33,199 nucleotides of DNA, taken from assembly GCA_028285185.1 (NCBI GenBank), contig JANQQD010000141.1, positions 1-33,199 on the forward strand. Reading direction: 5' to 3'. Positions 1 through 8,626 of this stretch are shown here, one piece after another (the first letter of the stretch is position 1; each line of letters opens with the position of its first letter). The DNA is from Anaerolineae bacterium. Lineage in GTDB: Bacteria > Pseudomonadota > Alphaproteobacteria > DSM-16000 > Inquilinaceae. The notes below the pieces were generated by a model that was not told where the DNA came from, searched no databases, and saw only the letters and a program-made list of their open reading frames with translations. The position numbers and the translations under genes are program-made.

Positions 1-2199
1 CTGACCATCGAATACGCCAGCCGCAACACCGATGCATTCTTCGGCCGTGACTGCGCCGAGCTGCTTGGACAGCCATTGTCGGCGCTCTTGGGCGACGAAG
101 CCTGTGCGGAACTGCTGAAGCGGCCGCTGCAACCGACCATGCCGGACCTGCTCCGGCCCTGGTTTGTGCGCGTGCCCCGGCCAGGCGCGCCGGCCGCGGA
201 TTTCGAATGCTTTCCCCACAGTCATGAGGGGCAGATCATCCTGGAGTTCGTCCCGCCGGAGGGCGGCCCGGCGGCGATGTGGGAAGAAGACCTGGTCCGA
301 CAGCGCATCATCTCAGAACTGATCCGGCCGGAGACCCTGACGGACCTCGCCCAGGTCGGGGCCCAGATCATCCGCGAAGTGACCGGATTCGACCGCGTCA
401 TGATCTATCGCTTCGCCGAAGACAAGCATGGCGAGGTGATCGCCGAGAGCACGGTGCGCGCCGACAGCTTTCTTGGCCTCCATTATCCCGCTTCGGACAT
501 CCCCGATCCGGCGCGGCGGCACTTCGTGCTGAACGTGATCCGCGTCATCCCGGACATCAAGGCGCCACCGGTGCCCATCATGGCGCGGTCGGGCGGGATG
601 GCGGATGCCGCCTCGGCCGACCCGCTGGACCTGACATACTCAAAGCTGCGCGCGGTTGCGCAAGTGCATGTGGAGTACCTCCAAAACATGGGGGTCGGCG
701 CCAGCATGTCGATCTCCCTGATCTCGAACAACGAGCTGTGGGGGCTGGTGGCGTGCCACCATTACAGCCCGCTGCATCTGTCCTGGAGCCAGCTTCGGTT
801 CTGCGAGCTTCTCGGCGGCACCATCTCCGCACTGCTGCAAAGCCTGGAGAACACGATCCAGCTTCGCGTCAGCATCAGGGCGGAAAAAACCGCCTTCGAC
901 ATCGAACACCAGGCACGGGCCGGCCGGCCGCTGCGCGACGTCGTCCGCGACCATGCCGCCATTCTGATGGATCAGTGCAGTGCGGAGGGCATGATCCTGA
1001 ACCTTGGCGGCAAGACGCTGGAGGTCGGCCAAGTGCCGTCTGTTGGGCTGGACTACGGCCCGCTCGCGCAACTGCAGGTGAACGGCATTTCGACCACCGA
1101 CAATCTGAGAGAACTGCTTGGGCTTGGAGAGCCGCAAGGGTTCGAAGGTGTAGGCGGTGGGATCGCGGGTGCCGCGATGATGGAGCTGTCGGAGGACGGG
1201 GCGGACTGGTTGATCCTGTTCCGGGTAGAGTTCGAGCAGACCATCCGCTGGGCTGGCAAGCCGGAGAAGGTGGAAATCCGGCTCGACAACGGCTCGACGC
1301 GTCTGTCGCCGCGCGGTTCCTTCGCCCTCTGGCGCGAGGAGCGGCGCGGGCGCAGCAAGCCCTTCACCGAGAGCGACAACGAGACACTGCGCATTACCCG
1401 GCGCGCCTTGTTCGCGATGAACAGCCTTGACCGTGAACACGCCGCCATGGCCGCCAAGAGGAAGGCGGAAGCCGAAGAAGCGCGGCTTCGCCTGGTGCTG
1501 CTGGACTCGGCGCGCGACCGCTCGATGGGCGAACTCGCCTCCGCGCTTGCCCACGAGCTGACCCAGCCGCTATCGGCCGTCACGAATTACGTCAACGCCT
1601 GTCGGCAGGAGCTACGCAATTACGGGCTGAGAGTGCCCGACCAGATGGGGCGGTTGATGGACAGCGCCGTCGCTGAATCGTCCCGAGCGGCGGATCTGGT
1701 CCGGCGGGTGCGCAACTTCATCGGACAAGGTGAGATTGCGCTGGAGCCGGTTGATCTGCATGCCGTGGTCCGACAGGCGGTGGAATTGGCGCTGGACGCC
1801 AGCGCCGATCCGCCTCCGACTGTCATCCTGGATTTCGCGCCGGACCTGCCCAGCCTTTGGGCCGACCCTGTGCAGATCGGGCAAGTCGTCCTCAATCTCG
1901 TACGAAACAGTCTGACCGCGATGGCCACTGCACCGGATCGCGTGCTGACGCTTTCCACCCGTCGTGCCGAGGCGATGGTTGAGATTTCCGTCGAAGATAC
2001 GGGCACGGGGATCGCCCAGGAGGTGGAAGACGCTCTGTTTGAGCCGTTCCGCACATCGACCACCAGCGGCATGGGGATCGGGCTGTCGCTCTGCCGTTCG
2101 ATCGTTGAGGCGCATGGCGGCAGAATCTGGACACGGCCGGTAGAACGGGGGGCTGCGTTTACCTTCACCCTGAAAGCGGATGGAGGGAGCGATGCGTGA
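1..2199 (+). CDS. bphP: Bacteriophytochrome histidine kinase, 5'-truncated by the window edge
   Basis: The frame is open from base 1, so the N-terminus lies outside the window; 732 residues are visible. The order fits a phytochrome: the rest of a PAS domain (about visible residues 1-85), a GAF chromophore domain (about 100-290) with the PASDIP motif, then a PHY domain with the tongue motifs PRGSF and WREE near bases 1309-1350. A FixL-like kinase follows: H-box HELTQPL with His codon at 1552, N-box NLVRNSLTAM, G1 box DTGTGIA, and F/G2 region LFEPF...GMGIGLSL. The family binds biliverdin through an N-terminal cysteine that would be upstream of this window, so chromophore binding cannot be checked here. 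The stop overlaps the FixJ-type regulator gene, which is probably its phosphotransfer partner. A role in red/far-red control of the nearby photosynthesis genes is inferred from position. Confidence 0.93.
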   Translation: MTIEYASRNTDAFFGRDCAELLGQPLSALLGDEACAELLKRPLQPTMPDLLRPWFVRVPRPGAPAADFECFPHSHEGQIILEFVPPEGGPAAMWEEDLVRQRIISELIRPETLTDLAQVGAQIIREVTGFDRVMIYRFAEDKHGEVIAESTVRADSFLGLHYPASDIPDPARRHFVLNVIRVIPDIKAPPVPIMARSGGMADAASADPLDLTYSKLRAVAQVHVEYLQNMGVGASMSISLISNNELWGLVACHHYSPLHLSWSQLRFCELLGGTISALLQSLENTIQLRVSIRAEKTAFDIEHQARAGRPLRDVVRDHAAILMDQCSAEGMILNLGGKTLEVGQVPSVGLDYGPLAQLQVNGISTTDNLRELLGLGEPQGFEGVGGGIAGAAMMELSEDGADWLILFRVEFEQTIRWAGKPEKVEIRLDNGSTRLSPRGSFALWREERRGRSKPFTESDNETLRITRRALFAMNSLDREHAAMAAKRKAEAEEARLRLVLLDSARDRSMGELASALAHELTQPLSAVTNYVNACRQELRNYGLRVPDQMGRLMDSAVAESSRAADLVRRVRNFIGQGEIALEPVDLHAVVRQAVELALDASADPPPTVILDFAPDLPSLWADPVQIGQVVLNLVRNSLTAMATAPDRVLTLSTRRAEAMVEISVEDTGTGIAQEVEDALFEPFRTSTTSGMGIGLSLCRSIVEAHGGRIWTRPVERGAAFTFTLKADGGSDA

Positions 2200-2797
2200 C
2201 ATTGCCGACAGGACGCTGGTCTATATCGTCGACGACGACCAATCGGTCCGAGAGTCTCTCGGGGCCCTGATGTCGGCGCATGGCTTCGAAACCAGGGCGT
2301 TTGCCTCTGGCGAGGCCTTCCTGGACGCCGTCGATGCGGACAAGGCCCTGTGCGCCTTCATCGACCTGCGCATGGATGGGATGAGCGGCAGGGCATTGCA
2401 GAAAAGGGTCATTGCCGAGGGACTGGAGGTCCCGCTCGTCATCCTGACGGGGCATGGCGACGTGCCGCTTGCCGTCGAGGCGATGAAAGCCGGCGCCATC
2501 GACTTCATCGAAAAGCCGCCATCGGAGGACCAGCTGCTCGGTGCGATCGAGGCGTCAGCCAACCACTTGGCCAACCGGCCGCAGTCCGCCCTGCCGCCCC
2601 ATGTCGTTTCCGAACGCATGGCACGGTTGACTGCCCGTGAGAAGGAAGTGCTCGACTACCTGGTGCTGGGCATGACCAACAAGCACATCGCCGACGAGCT
2701 TGGCATCAGCCAGCGGACCGTTGAAATCCATCGGGCCCGCATCCGCGACAAGCTGGAAGCGCGCGGGCTTGCGGACCTGATCCGCATGATGAAGTAG
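2192..2797 (+). CDS. FixJ/NarL-type response regulator (receiver plus LuxR HTH)
   Basis: A 201-residue two-domain regulator. The receiver domain (about 1-120) has the acidic triad D14-D16, phospho-acceptor D58 in the string FIDLRMDG, T86 and K108 in IEKPP. The C-terminal LuxR-type helix-turn-helix (about 140-200) reads LTAREKEVLDYL...GISQRTVEIHRARI. I chose the ATG at 2192 because GGAGGG at 2182-2187 sits just upstream; an in-frame ATG at 2180 would add four residues but has no better ribosome site. The 8-base overlap with the phytochrome kinase indicates translational coupling and a cognate pair. The family activates transcription on phosphorylation. The target genes are unknown; the photosynthesis cluster is a reasonable guess from linkage. 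Confidence 0.92.
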   Translation: MRDIADRTLVYIVDDDQSVRESLGALMSAHGFETRAFASGEAFLDAVDADKALCAFIDLRMDGMSGRALQKRVIAEGLEVPLVILTGHGDVPLAVEAMKAGAIDFIEKPPSEDQLLGAIEASANHLANRPQSALPPHVVSERMARLTAREKEVLDYLVLGMTNKHIADELGISQRTVEIHRARIRDKLEARGLADLIRMMK

Positions 2798-2976
2798 GCC
2801 GGTAAAGGCCGGCGCCCACGCGCGCCCCTCTCCGCGTACGCAGATTCTACGTAGCGGAATTACCGAAATAGAACCTGTGGCGCGTTTCCTCTTAACCTTT
2901 TGTTAGGGAGATCGCGAGCAGGCACGAGGCACGATAAAACGCTGCCACGACCTGCCGGCAATGGAAGCAGGGCGCC

Positions 2977-3345
2977 ATGTCTGCCGGCAACATAGGCAAA
3001 TCAGCAGACGGTAACGTGGTCAGATTGCCGGATCCGTCGGCGGGACGGCATCGAGTGGTCGTTTCGCTGACCGAGGAACAATTGGCCGCTGCAGAAGGTT
3101 GGCGTTTGGCGAACGGAATTGCCGAACAGTCGGAAGCCCTGGGTGAGTTGATCCGCCTCGGCCTCCTTAGCGAGATCGCCAAGGTCTACCACCTTGTGAC
3201 CGGCGATAACGAGACCGATCATCAGGAGATCGATGACCGGGCTGACGATGACAGGGGTGACGATGACCGGAAGTCGGACGGCCGGTCCGCCGCGGAGGAG
3301 CCCCCGACCGCCGCCTCGGCATTGCCAGAGCATCTCGATCGGTAG
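2977..3345 (+). CDS. Small ribbon-helix-helix-like protein with acidic C-terminal tail
   Basis: 122 residues. Residues about 24-65 (RVVVSLTEEQLAAAEGWRLA, then SEALGELIRLGL) follow the beta-strand/helix/helix pattern of small RHH-type proteins common in alphaproteobacteria, where the first strand contacts DNA. The C-terminal third is highly charged, with repeated DDR/DDD units (DRADDDRGDDDRKSDGR) encoded by near-repeats of gatgaccgg at about 3231-3275. The start ATG has a weak purine stretch (agcaggg) upstream. It is monocistronic and convergent with the next gene. The exact function is unknown: it could be an autoregulated transcription factor or a toxin-antitoxin-type antitoxin, but no partner toxin is adjacent. 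Confidence 0.65.
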   Translation: MSAGNIGKSADGNVVRLPDPSAGRHRVVVSLTEEQLAAAEGWRLANGIAEQSEALGELIRLGLLSEIAKVYHLVTGDNETDHQEIDDRADDDRGDDDRKSDGRSAAEEPPTAASALPEHLDR

Positions 3346-3395
3346 CCCGACCGCCTGATCCACTCGGTCGAATTACCGACCCCCAGAGCCGTCAG

Positions 3396-4742
3396 TCACG
3401 ACTTGTCCGTGCGCGTGACCATCTTGCGGATCTTGCGCACGCCCAGTCCCACGAGAAGAGCGACGATCGGGATACTGACGGCCATAGTGATATCGGCGTC
3501 GACCGGAACGCCGATCGAACTCAGGCCCTTTGCTGCGTAGCCCACCAGACCGACGATGTAATAGGTCATCGCCGCGACGGACAGCCCCTCGACGGTCTGC
3601 TGTAGGCGAAGCTGCAGCTTGGCACGGCGTGCCAGGGACTCCAGCACGGCCTGGTTTTGGCGTTCGCGCGTCATGCCGACGCGCGTCGACAACAGGCCGG
3701 TGACCTGGGCGACCTGTTGGGACAGTGACTGCTGGCGTTCAGCGACCGCCTTGCAGGTGTTCATGGCGGGCGCCAGCCGCCGCTCGGTGAACTCCCCGAA
3801 CGCCTGCAGACCCTGGATCCGGTCCTCCCGCAGGTCGACGATGCGGCGTTGGATAAGGTCGTAGTAGGCGGTGGCTGCGCTGAAGCGGTAGCGGGAGTCG
3901 GAGTCTCGGCTCGCGATCTCGGCAGCCAACCGCGTCAGCCGCTCCAGCAGCAGGGGCTCGTCGCTCTCCTCCGCGCTGGCCAGAGCTGCGGTAACTTGCG
4001 CTAGCTCCCGCTCGCAACGCGTCAGGAAGGGAACCAGCGCCCGCGCTACCGGCAACGCCATCAGCGCTAGAATGCGGTAGGTGTCGATTTCCAGAATTCG
4101 CTGCACCAAGCGCCCTGCCTGATACGGCGTTGTGCTGTGATCAAGCACCAGAAGGCGGCTGAAGCCGTCGCTGCCGATGCGGAAATCGGTCAGCGCCGTT
4201 GCCGATCCGCCGGCGACAGCCGCGCCGACCAGCGGGTTGCCACCAAAGAACCGCTCCGACAGACGATCATAGTCGGGCTCGTGATCGTGACGGCTTATCA
4301 ATGCTGCATGAGTCGCAACAGCCGTCTCACCCGGCAGGGCCGACACCCAGTCCGCCGGAACCTCATCGATCGCCGGCTCCGCAAACGGGTCGGACGGGGC
4401 GCCATCGACAACGAAGGTGTAGCGGGTGAACTCGGTGTGACGTTCCCATGTCAGCCGGAACGGACCGAGGTTGACGCTGTAATGGTTGGCGCCCGAATTC
4501 GGCACCGGTTGGTCGAAACGGGACAGCAGCCCACACAGCCGATCCCATTCCTGGCCATGGGCGGCTGCGTCAGAAAACAATGCCAGGTACGTGATCCGCT
4601 TGGACGGGACGAGAGGTATCGGTGGCCGCGCGTGGACCTCGTCATTGAGTTGCTGGCGATGATGATGGTCCTGCGGCAGCTTGGCATCAGCCTTGCGGTC
4701 CGATGCGGGCTCCGCCTGTGGGGCGTCTGACCGAAGCGACAT
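3396..4742 (-). CDS. DUF3422 family membrane-anchored protein
   Basis: 448 residues from the ATG at 4742, which has a GGACGGA-like ribosome site; a longer frame starting at 4826 is possible but lacks one. The N-terminal string LNDEVHARPP followed by P-x-R-x-x-YLAL is the hallmark of DUF3422. The middle is rich in helices and likely coiled coil (about residues 270-390). Two hydrophobic segments near the C-terminus (around MTYYIVGLVGYAA and ITMAVSIPIVALLVGLGV) end in a basic tail, so the bulk should be on one side of the inner membrane. The family has no established role. It lies downstream of hemN on the same strand with 176 bases between, so co-transcription is possible but not evident. Confidence 0.82.
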   Translation of the reverse strand: MSLRSDAPQAEPASDRKADAKLPQDHHHRQQLNDEVHARPPIPLVPSKRITYLALFSDAAAHGQEWDRLCGLLSRFDQPVPNSGANHYSVNLGPFRLTWERHTEFTRYTFVVDGAPSDPFAEPAIDEVPADWVSALPGETAVATHAALISRHDHEPDYDRLSERFFGGNPLVGAAVAGGSATALTDFRIGSDGFSRLLVLDHSTTPYQAGRLVQRILEIDTYRILALMALPVARALVPFLTRCERELAQVTAALASAEESDEPLLLERLTRLAAEIASRDSDSRYRFSAATAYYDLIQRRIVDLREDRIQGLQAFGEFTERRLAPAMNTCKAVAERQQSLSQQVAQVTGLLSTRVGMTRERQNQAVLESLARRAKLQLRLQQTVEGLSVAAMTYYIVGLVGYAAKGLSSIGVPVDADITMAVSIPIVALLVGLGVRKIRKMVTRTDKS

Positions 4743-4918
4743 GACCGTTCCGTCCGATCTGCCGCAGAGGAAGAACCCAGCCTGGCCGCAATGGACGCGC
4801 CTTGCGTGCCGAAAGACCGCTCCCACTCGCGCGGCTCTGTAAACAGCTCAAGGCATCCGCCCGTATACGTGCTCAAGACTTAGCGCGCCGTTGGATGACG
4901 ACAGCGGCGATCGACCGT

Positions 4919-6283
4919 TCACACGGCAACGGCGTGCAGGGCCTGTGCGGGGTCGAGATAGGTATCGAACGCCGAAGCGACGGTGCGCACGAGCGGGCGG
5001 AAGGCCTCCACCACTTCGATCCGCGTTCCGTCTATAACCGCTACGCCGTCGCCGACAAGGCGGCGGAGAAGGTCACGGTCAACGGCCAACATCCATGGAT
5101 TGCAGTCCGGAGCGTAGGCGTCGATCCCGTCCACGGTGGCCAGATCCACCTGCAGGTCGCACATCAATCGCTCGATGACGGCGCGCCGCAAGCGATCCTC
5201 CGAACTCAGCCGTTTCCCACGGACGGTGGGTGTGCGCCCTTCGCGAACGGCCGATGCGTAGGCCGCAAGCGCCGGCACATTCTGCACATATCCTTCAGGA
5301 AGGGCTCCGATCGCGGAGGCGCCGAAGGCCAGGAGAGCGGCCCCGTCGTCGTCGGTGTAGCCCTGGAAGTTGCGGCGCAGCCGGCCCCCTGCCTGCTCCA
5401 ACGCGAGGGGATCGTCGGACCGTGCGAAGTGATCGAGGCCGATGGCGACATAGCCGGCAGCGGTGAGCCCCTCACTGATGGCCCGCCACTGCCGCAGCCG
5501 CTCGGCACTACCGGGCAGGGCCTCGGCGTCGATAAGGCGCTGATGGCGCAGCCTCTGCGGTAGATGGGCATAGCCGAATGTGGCCAATCGGTCGGGCTGC
5601 AGTCTGAGGGATTCGGTGACCGTCCTGCGGCAGCCCTCGACGGTCTGATGCGGTAGGCCATAGACCAGGTCCAGGTTGATCCGGTCGATGCCAGCGTTCC
5701 GCAAACTGTCAACGGCCGCCGCGACGATCTCAAAGGGCTGTACGCGGTTGATCGCTTCCTGCACCTCCAGGTCGAAGGTCTGCACACCGAGACTGGCCCG
5801 GTTGGCTCCGGCTGCGGCCCAAGCCCGGGCCACGGCAGGCGTTACCAGCCGCGGGTCAAACTCGGCCGCCATCTCCGCATCCGGCGCGAAGTCAAAACGA
5901 TCGCGCAACAAGGCGACGGTCTCTGCCAGATCCGCCGCTGGGATCAGGCTCGGTGTCCCACCGCCCCAATGCACATGGGCCACGCGTGCACGCCCGGGAA
6001 GCAGGCCGGCGACCAGCGCGATCTCTCGGCGCAGGTCCGCCATATAGTCGACGATCGGCCGGTCGCGGTGCGTGGCCTTGGTGTGGCAACCGCAATACCA
6101 ACAAAGATCCCGGCAGAAGGGCACGTGAAGGTAGAGCGAAACGGGCCGATCCAGCACCAGTCGCGCCAGCCATTGGCGATAGTCACGCTCACCTGTCGCG
6201 GCGTCGAAATGGGGAGCGGTGGGATAGCTGGTGTACCGCGGAACCCGGCCGTTCTCGTACCGCAGGATTATGGCGTCGCTCAT
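4919..6283 (-). CDS. hemN: Oxygen-independent coproporphyrinogen III dehydrogenase
   Basis: 454 residues, the usual length for HemN. This radical SAM enzyme oxidatively decarboxylates coproporphyrinogen III to protoporphyrinogen IX without oxygen, feeding haem and bacteriochlorophyll. The diagnostic CxxxCxxCxC motif is C57, C61, C64, C66; the first three would hold the 4Fe-4S cluster. The N-terminal string RVPRYTSYPTAPHF is also typical, as is GGGTPS after the cluster motif. The ATG at 6283 is the first in a well-conserved N-terminus although its ribosome site is weak. A TGT-N12-ACA box lies about 40 bases upstream, suggesting PpsR control. I saw no clear FNR box (TTGAT-N4-ATCAA), although such control is common for this gene. 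Confidence 0.95.
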   Translation of the reverse strand: MSDAIILRYENGRVPRYTSYPTAPHFDAATGERDYRQWLARLVLDRPVSLYLHVPFCRDLCWYCGCHTKATHRDRPIVDYMADLRREIALVAGLLPGRARVAHVHWGGGTPSLIPAADLAETVALLRDRFDFAPDAEMAAEFDPRLVTPAVARAWAAAGANRASLGVQTFDLEVQEAINRVQPFEIVAAAVDSLRNAGIDRINLDLVYGLPHQTVEGCRRTVTESLRLQPDRLATFGYAHLPQRLRHQRLIDAEALPGSAERLRQWRAISEGLTAAGYVAIGLDHFARSDDPLALEQAGGRLRRNFQGYTDDDGAALLAFGASAIGALPEGYVQNVPALAAYASAVREGRTPTVRGKRLSSEDRLRRAVIERLMCDLQVDLATVDGIDAYAPDCNPWMLAVDRDLLRRLVGDGVAVIDGTRIEVVEAFRPLVRTVASAFDTYLDPAQALHAVAV

Positions 6284-6321
6284 GGATGCACCAGTTGTCG
6301 AGCGTTAGTGACACATCTGAC

Positions 6322-6339
6322 TGTAACACCAACCTGACA
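6322..6339. promoter_or_regulatory. Putative PpsR/CrtJ operator upstream of hemN
   Basis: The bases TGT (6322-6324), 12 bases, ACA (6337-6339) match the PpsR/CrtJ consensus TGT-N12-ACA. Read on the hemN strand it begins TGTCA and ends TTACA. It lies 39-56 bases before the hemN start codon, a good place for a repressor. The consensus is short, so a chance match is possible; ppsR in the same window raises the likelihood. Confidence 0.55.
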
Positions 6340-6426
6340 GCGCATCACGCGCCTTCGACCAAGGTTTGGCGACTTGTGAATGCCCCCTAGAGCGCGGCTC
6401 ACCTTCGTCTTTGTTAGGCGCTGGGA

Positions 6427-6894
6427 CTAAGACTCTGGCTGTCGGCGGAAGACGATCGTCAACTGCCCGATCAAGATGCGGAATTTCGTTACCGTCGCCC
6501 GGTTGATCAGCATGCCGTCGGAGAGCAGGAAGAACCAGTCGTCGAAATGGAGGACGAAGGTGCGGCCGAACATGCGTAAGGCAAAGTGATACTGCCAATG
6601 CAGAGAGTTGCCGTTGATAATGCCGTTGGCCGTACCCTTTACGCCATCCGTGCGCCCTGAGTATTGCTTGGCACCTTGCTTGACGATGGTCCAGGTGCGC
6701 GATTCTTCCTGGCCGTCGTAGTAGTGAAAATCTTCGACAAGGCTCAAGGTCTGCGTCTGAGCATCCCAGGTGCCGGTGATATCGACTTCGAACTGGCGCC
6801 GCAGTTTTCCAAAGCGGTCCTGAAACACGCCCCAGGCTTTGCATTGACCTGCAAAGTAGTCTTCCAGGCAAAGTTCAAGATCGCTTCTTTCCAT
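6427..6894 (-). CDS. DUF3833 family protein
   Basis: 155 residues. The string LEDYFAGQCKAWGVFQDRFG at the N-terminus, then VDITGTWD, SLVEDFHY, GTANG, LHFDDWFFL and LINRATVTKF are typical of DUF3833, a family of uncharacterised lipocalin-like beta-rich proteins. Many members carry a lipoprotein signal peptide; this one does not, and an in-frame TAG two codons upstream of the ATG at 6894 rules out a longer product in this frame. It is therefore likely cytoplasmic or has lost its export signal. It lies upstream of hemN on the same strand, separated by 143 bases that contain the PpsR-type box. No link to photosynthesis is shown. Confidence 0.8.
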   Translation of the reverse strand: MERSDLELCLEDYFAGQCKAWGVFQDRFGKLRRQFEVDITGTWDAQTQTLSLVEDFHYYDGQEESRTWTIVKQGAKQYSGRTDGVKGTANGIINGNSLHWQYHFALRMFGRTFVLHFDDWFFLLSDGMLINRATVTKFRILIGQLTIVFRRQPES

Positions 6895-7089
6895 CGTCTA
6901 ACGCACCCTTTAGCGCATGCTTCCTGCCCCGGATGATACGCCGCCGATTTCGTTCCTCTCCACAACATGGAACAGGAAATGGACGCCCCGGTTCCTAGGT
7001 GATACGAACGGATGTGCCGCGCCGATCACCCTTGAGGGTTGAGACGCGAACGCGCTTCGGGCGCCGTGCCGACAGGCACTGAAATCACC

Positions 7090-7105
7090 AGAAGGTTGAA
7101 CCATT
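7090..7105 (+). promoter_or_regulatory. Ribosome site and rare ATT initiation codon
   Basis: AGAAGG at 7090-7095 lies seven bases before ATT at 7103. The only in-frame codon between this ATT and the upstream stop TGA (7097-7099) is ACC, so no ATG, GTG or TTG is available for the N-terminal membrane segment. ATT starts are rare in bacteria (infC is the known case). A sequencing error changing ATG to ATT would look the same. Confidence 0.5.
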
Positions 7106-8626
7106 CGCCAGCTCGTTATCGCCATTGCCGCAGTCGCCGCGATCGTTGCCGGTCTGACGCGGCTGCAGGATGCCCACACGGGTCTTGTCGTGACGCACCA
7201 GCGGGTCGGAGACATCCCGGTCTCGCTGTTCCGCATGGCGGAGCCGTCGTCCGGCCCGATGCCGGCCGTAGTGATTGCCCATGGCTTCGCGGGATCGCGA
7301 CAACTCATGCAGCCATTCGCCGTCACCATGGCGCGCAACGGCTATGCCGCCCTGACCTTCGACTTCCCAGGCCATGGCCGACATCCCGCACCGATGCCCG
7401 GCAACATCGCCGATGTCGACATGCGCCACGGTGCCCTCGACGAAGCGTTGGATCAGGTCGTCGCCTTCGCCCAGGGGCTTGCCGAAACCGATGGCCGGCT
7501 GGCGCTGATCGGCCATTCCATGGGCGGGGACGTGGTCGTACGCCATGCCCGCGCACACCCGGCGGTCGCTGCGACGGTCGGCGTGTCGCCGTATCTGAGC
7601 GACATCGCCGCAGAGGGGCCAGGCAACTTTCTTGTCATCTACGGGGCGCTGGAGCCTGCGCATCTGCTGGACCAGGGGTATGCGCTTCTCCGCCAGGTTG
7701 CCGATGATCCGGTTGCCGAACGCGAAACCTATGGCAGCGTTGCCGATGGGACAGCCCGGCGACTGGTCCTGGCCGACGGCGTGGAGCATATCGGCGTTCT
7801 CTATAGCGGGCAGAGCCTCGACGAAGCGCTGACCTGGCTGGACCGTGTCTTCGCACAACAGGGCGACGGTTTCGTCGATCGGCGCGGACCCTGGCTCGGC
7901 CTGCTCTTTCTCGGCGTGATCGCACTGGCCTGGCCGCTTGTGCGGCTGCTTCCACAGGCCTCGTCCAACTTCGTCGGGGCCGGCCTTCCGTGGCGCCGCC
8001 TGCTGCCGTTTGCCGTTGCGCCGGCGCTGCTGACACCGCTTATCCTTTGGCAGTTGCCAACGGATTTCCTGCCGCTTCTGCTCGGCGATTACCTGGTCCT
8101 GCATTTCGGACTGTACGGCTTGCTGACCGCCTTGGGCCTGTGGCTGTCGGTCCGCACACGGGAGCCTGGGCCGGGCGGACGAACGGATATGGCCAAACTG
8201 GCGGTGCTGACGGCCGCAGCGGTCGCCTACGGGGTGGCGGCCATAGCCCTGCCCACGGACCGGTTCGTGACCGCATTCGTGCCGGGCGCAGAGCGGTGGC
8301 CGCTGGTTCTGGCGATGCTTGTGGGCACGACAGTCTATTTCTGTGCGGACGAATGGCTGACGCGCGGACCCGGCGCGCCCCGGGGTGCCTACGCCGTCAC
8401 GAAACTCTGCTTCCTGGTGTCGCTTGGGCTGGCGATCGCCCTCAACCTGCACGAGCTGTTCTTCCTGATCATCATTATCCCGATGATCCTGGCATTCTTC
8501 GTCATTTACGGGCTGTTCAGCGCCTGGATCTACCGCCGCTGCCGACATCCGCTGGCGGGCGCCCTGGTCAGCGCCGTGGCGTTCGCCATCGCGATTGCTG
8601 TGACTTTCCCGACGGTCGCCCGTTAG
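7103..8626 (+). CDS. Alpha/beta hydrolase fused to a polytopic membrane domain (apparent ATT start)
   Basis: From ATT at 7103 the product is 507 residues. Residues about 4-20 form a transmembrane signal anchor (RQLVIAIAAVAAIVAGL). The hydrolase domain (about 45-260) has AHGFAGS near residue 59, the nucleophile elbow GHSMGG (Ser139) and a likely catalytic His230 in GVEHIG. The C-terminal half (about 265-505) holds around six or more hydrophobic segments, including LHELFFLIIIIPMILAFF. ATT is preferred because an in-frame TGA lies at 7097-7099, AGAAGG at 7090-7095 is well spaced from it, and starting at the next GTG (7190) would cut off the hydrophobic N-terminus. Substrate is unknown. It ends tail-to-tail with the bchG operon, the two stop codons overlapping. 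Confidence 0.8.
   Translation: MRQLVIAIAAVAAIVAGLTRLQDAHTGLVVTHQRVGDIPVSLFRMAEPSSGPMPAVVIAHGFAGSRQLMQPFAVTMARNGYAALTFDFPGHGRHPAPMPGNIADVDMRHGALDEALDQVVAFAQGLAETDGRLALIGHSMGGDVVVRHARAHPAVAATVGVSPYLSDIAAEGPGNFLVIYGALEPAHLLDQGYALLRQVADDPVAERETYGSVADGTARRLVLADGVEHIGVLYSGQSLDEALTWLDRVFAQQGDGFVDRRGPWLGLLFLGVIALAWPLVRLLPQASSNFVGAGLPWRRLLPFAVAPALLTPLILWQLPTDFLPLLLGDYLVLHFGLYGLLTALGLWLSVRTREPGPGGRTDMAKLAVLTAAAVAYGVAAIALPTDRFVTAFVPGAERWPLVLAMLVGTTVYFCADEWLTRGPGAPRGAYAVTKLCFLVSLGLAIALNLHELFFLIIIIPMILAFFVIYGLFSAWIYRRCRHPLAGALVSAVAFAIAIAVTFPTVAR

Noticed and set aside
2798..2830. Terminator after the response regulator
   Set aside because: GCCGG/CCGGC could form a 5-base stem, but it is short and has no T-run.
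3231..3275. Possible tandem repeat or small CRISPR-like array
   Set aside because: The units are short, irregular and in frame in a coding tail; no spacers.
4743..4826. Longer N-terminus for the DUF3422 protein
   Set aside because: The extra 28 residues are not like the family and the ATG at 4742 has a ribosome site.
6284..6426. FNR-type site before hemN
   Set aside because: I found no TTGAT-N4-ATCAA or close variant; only the PpsR-type box is supported.
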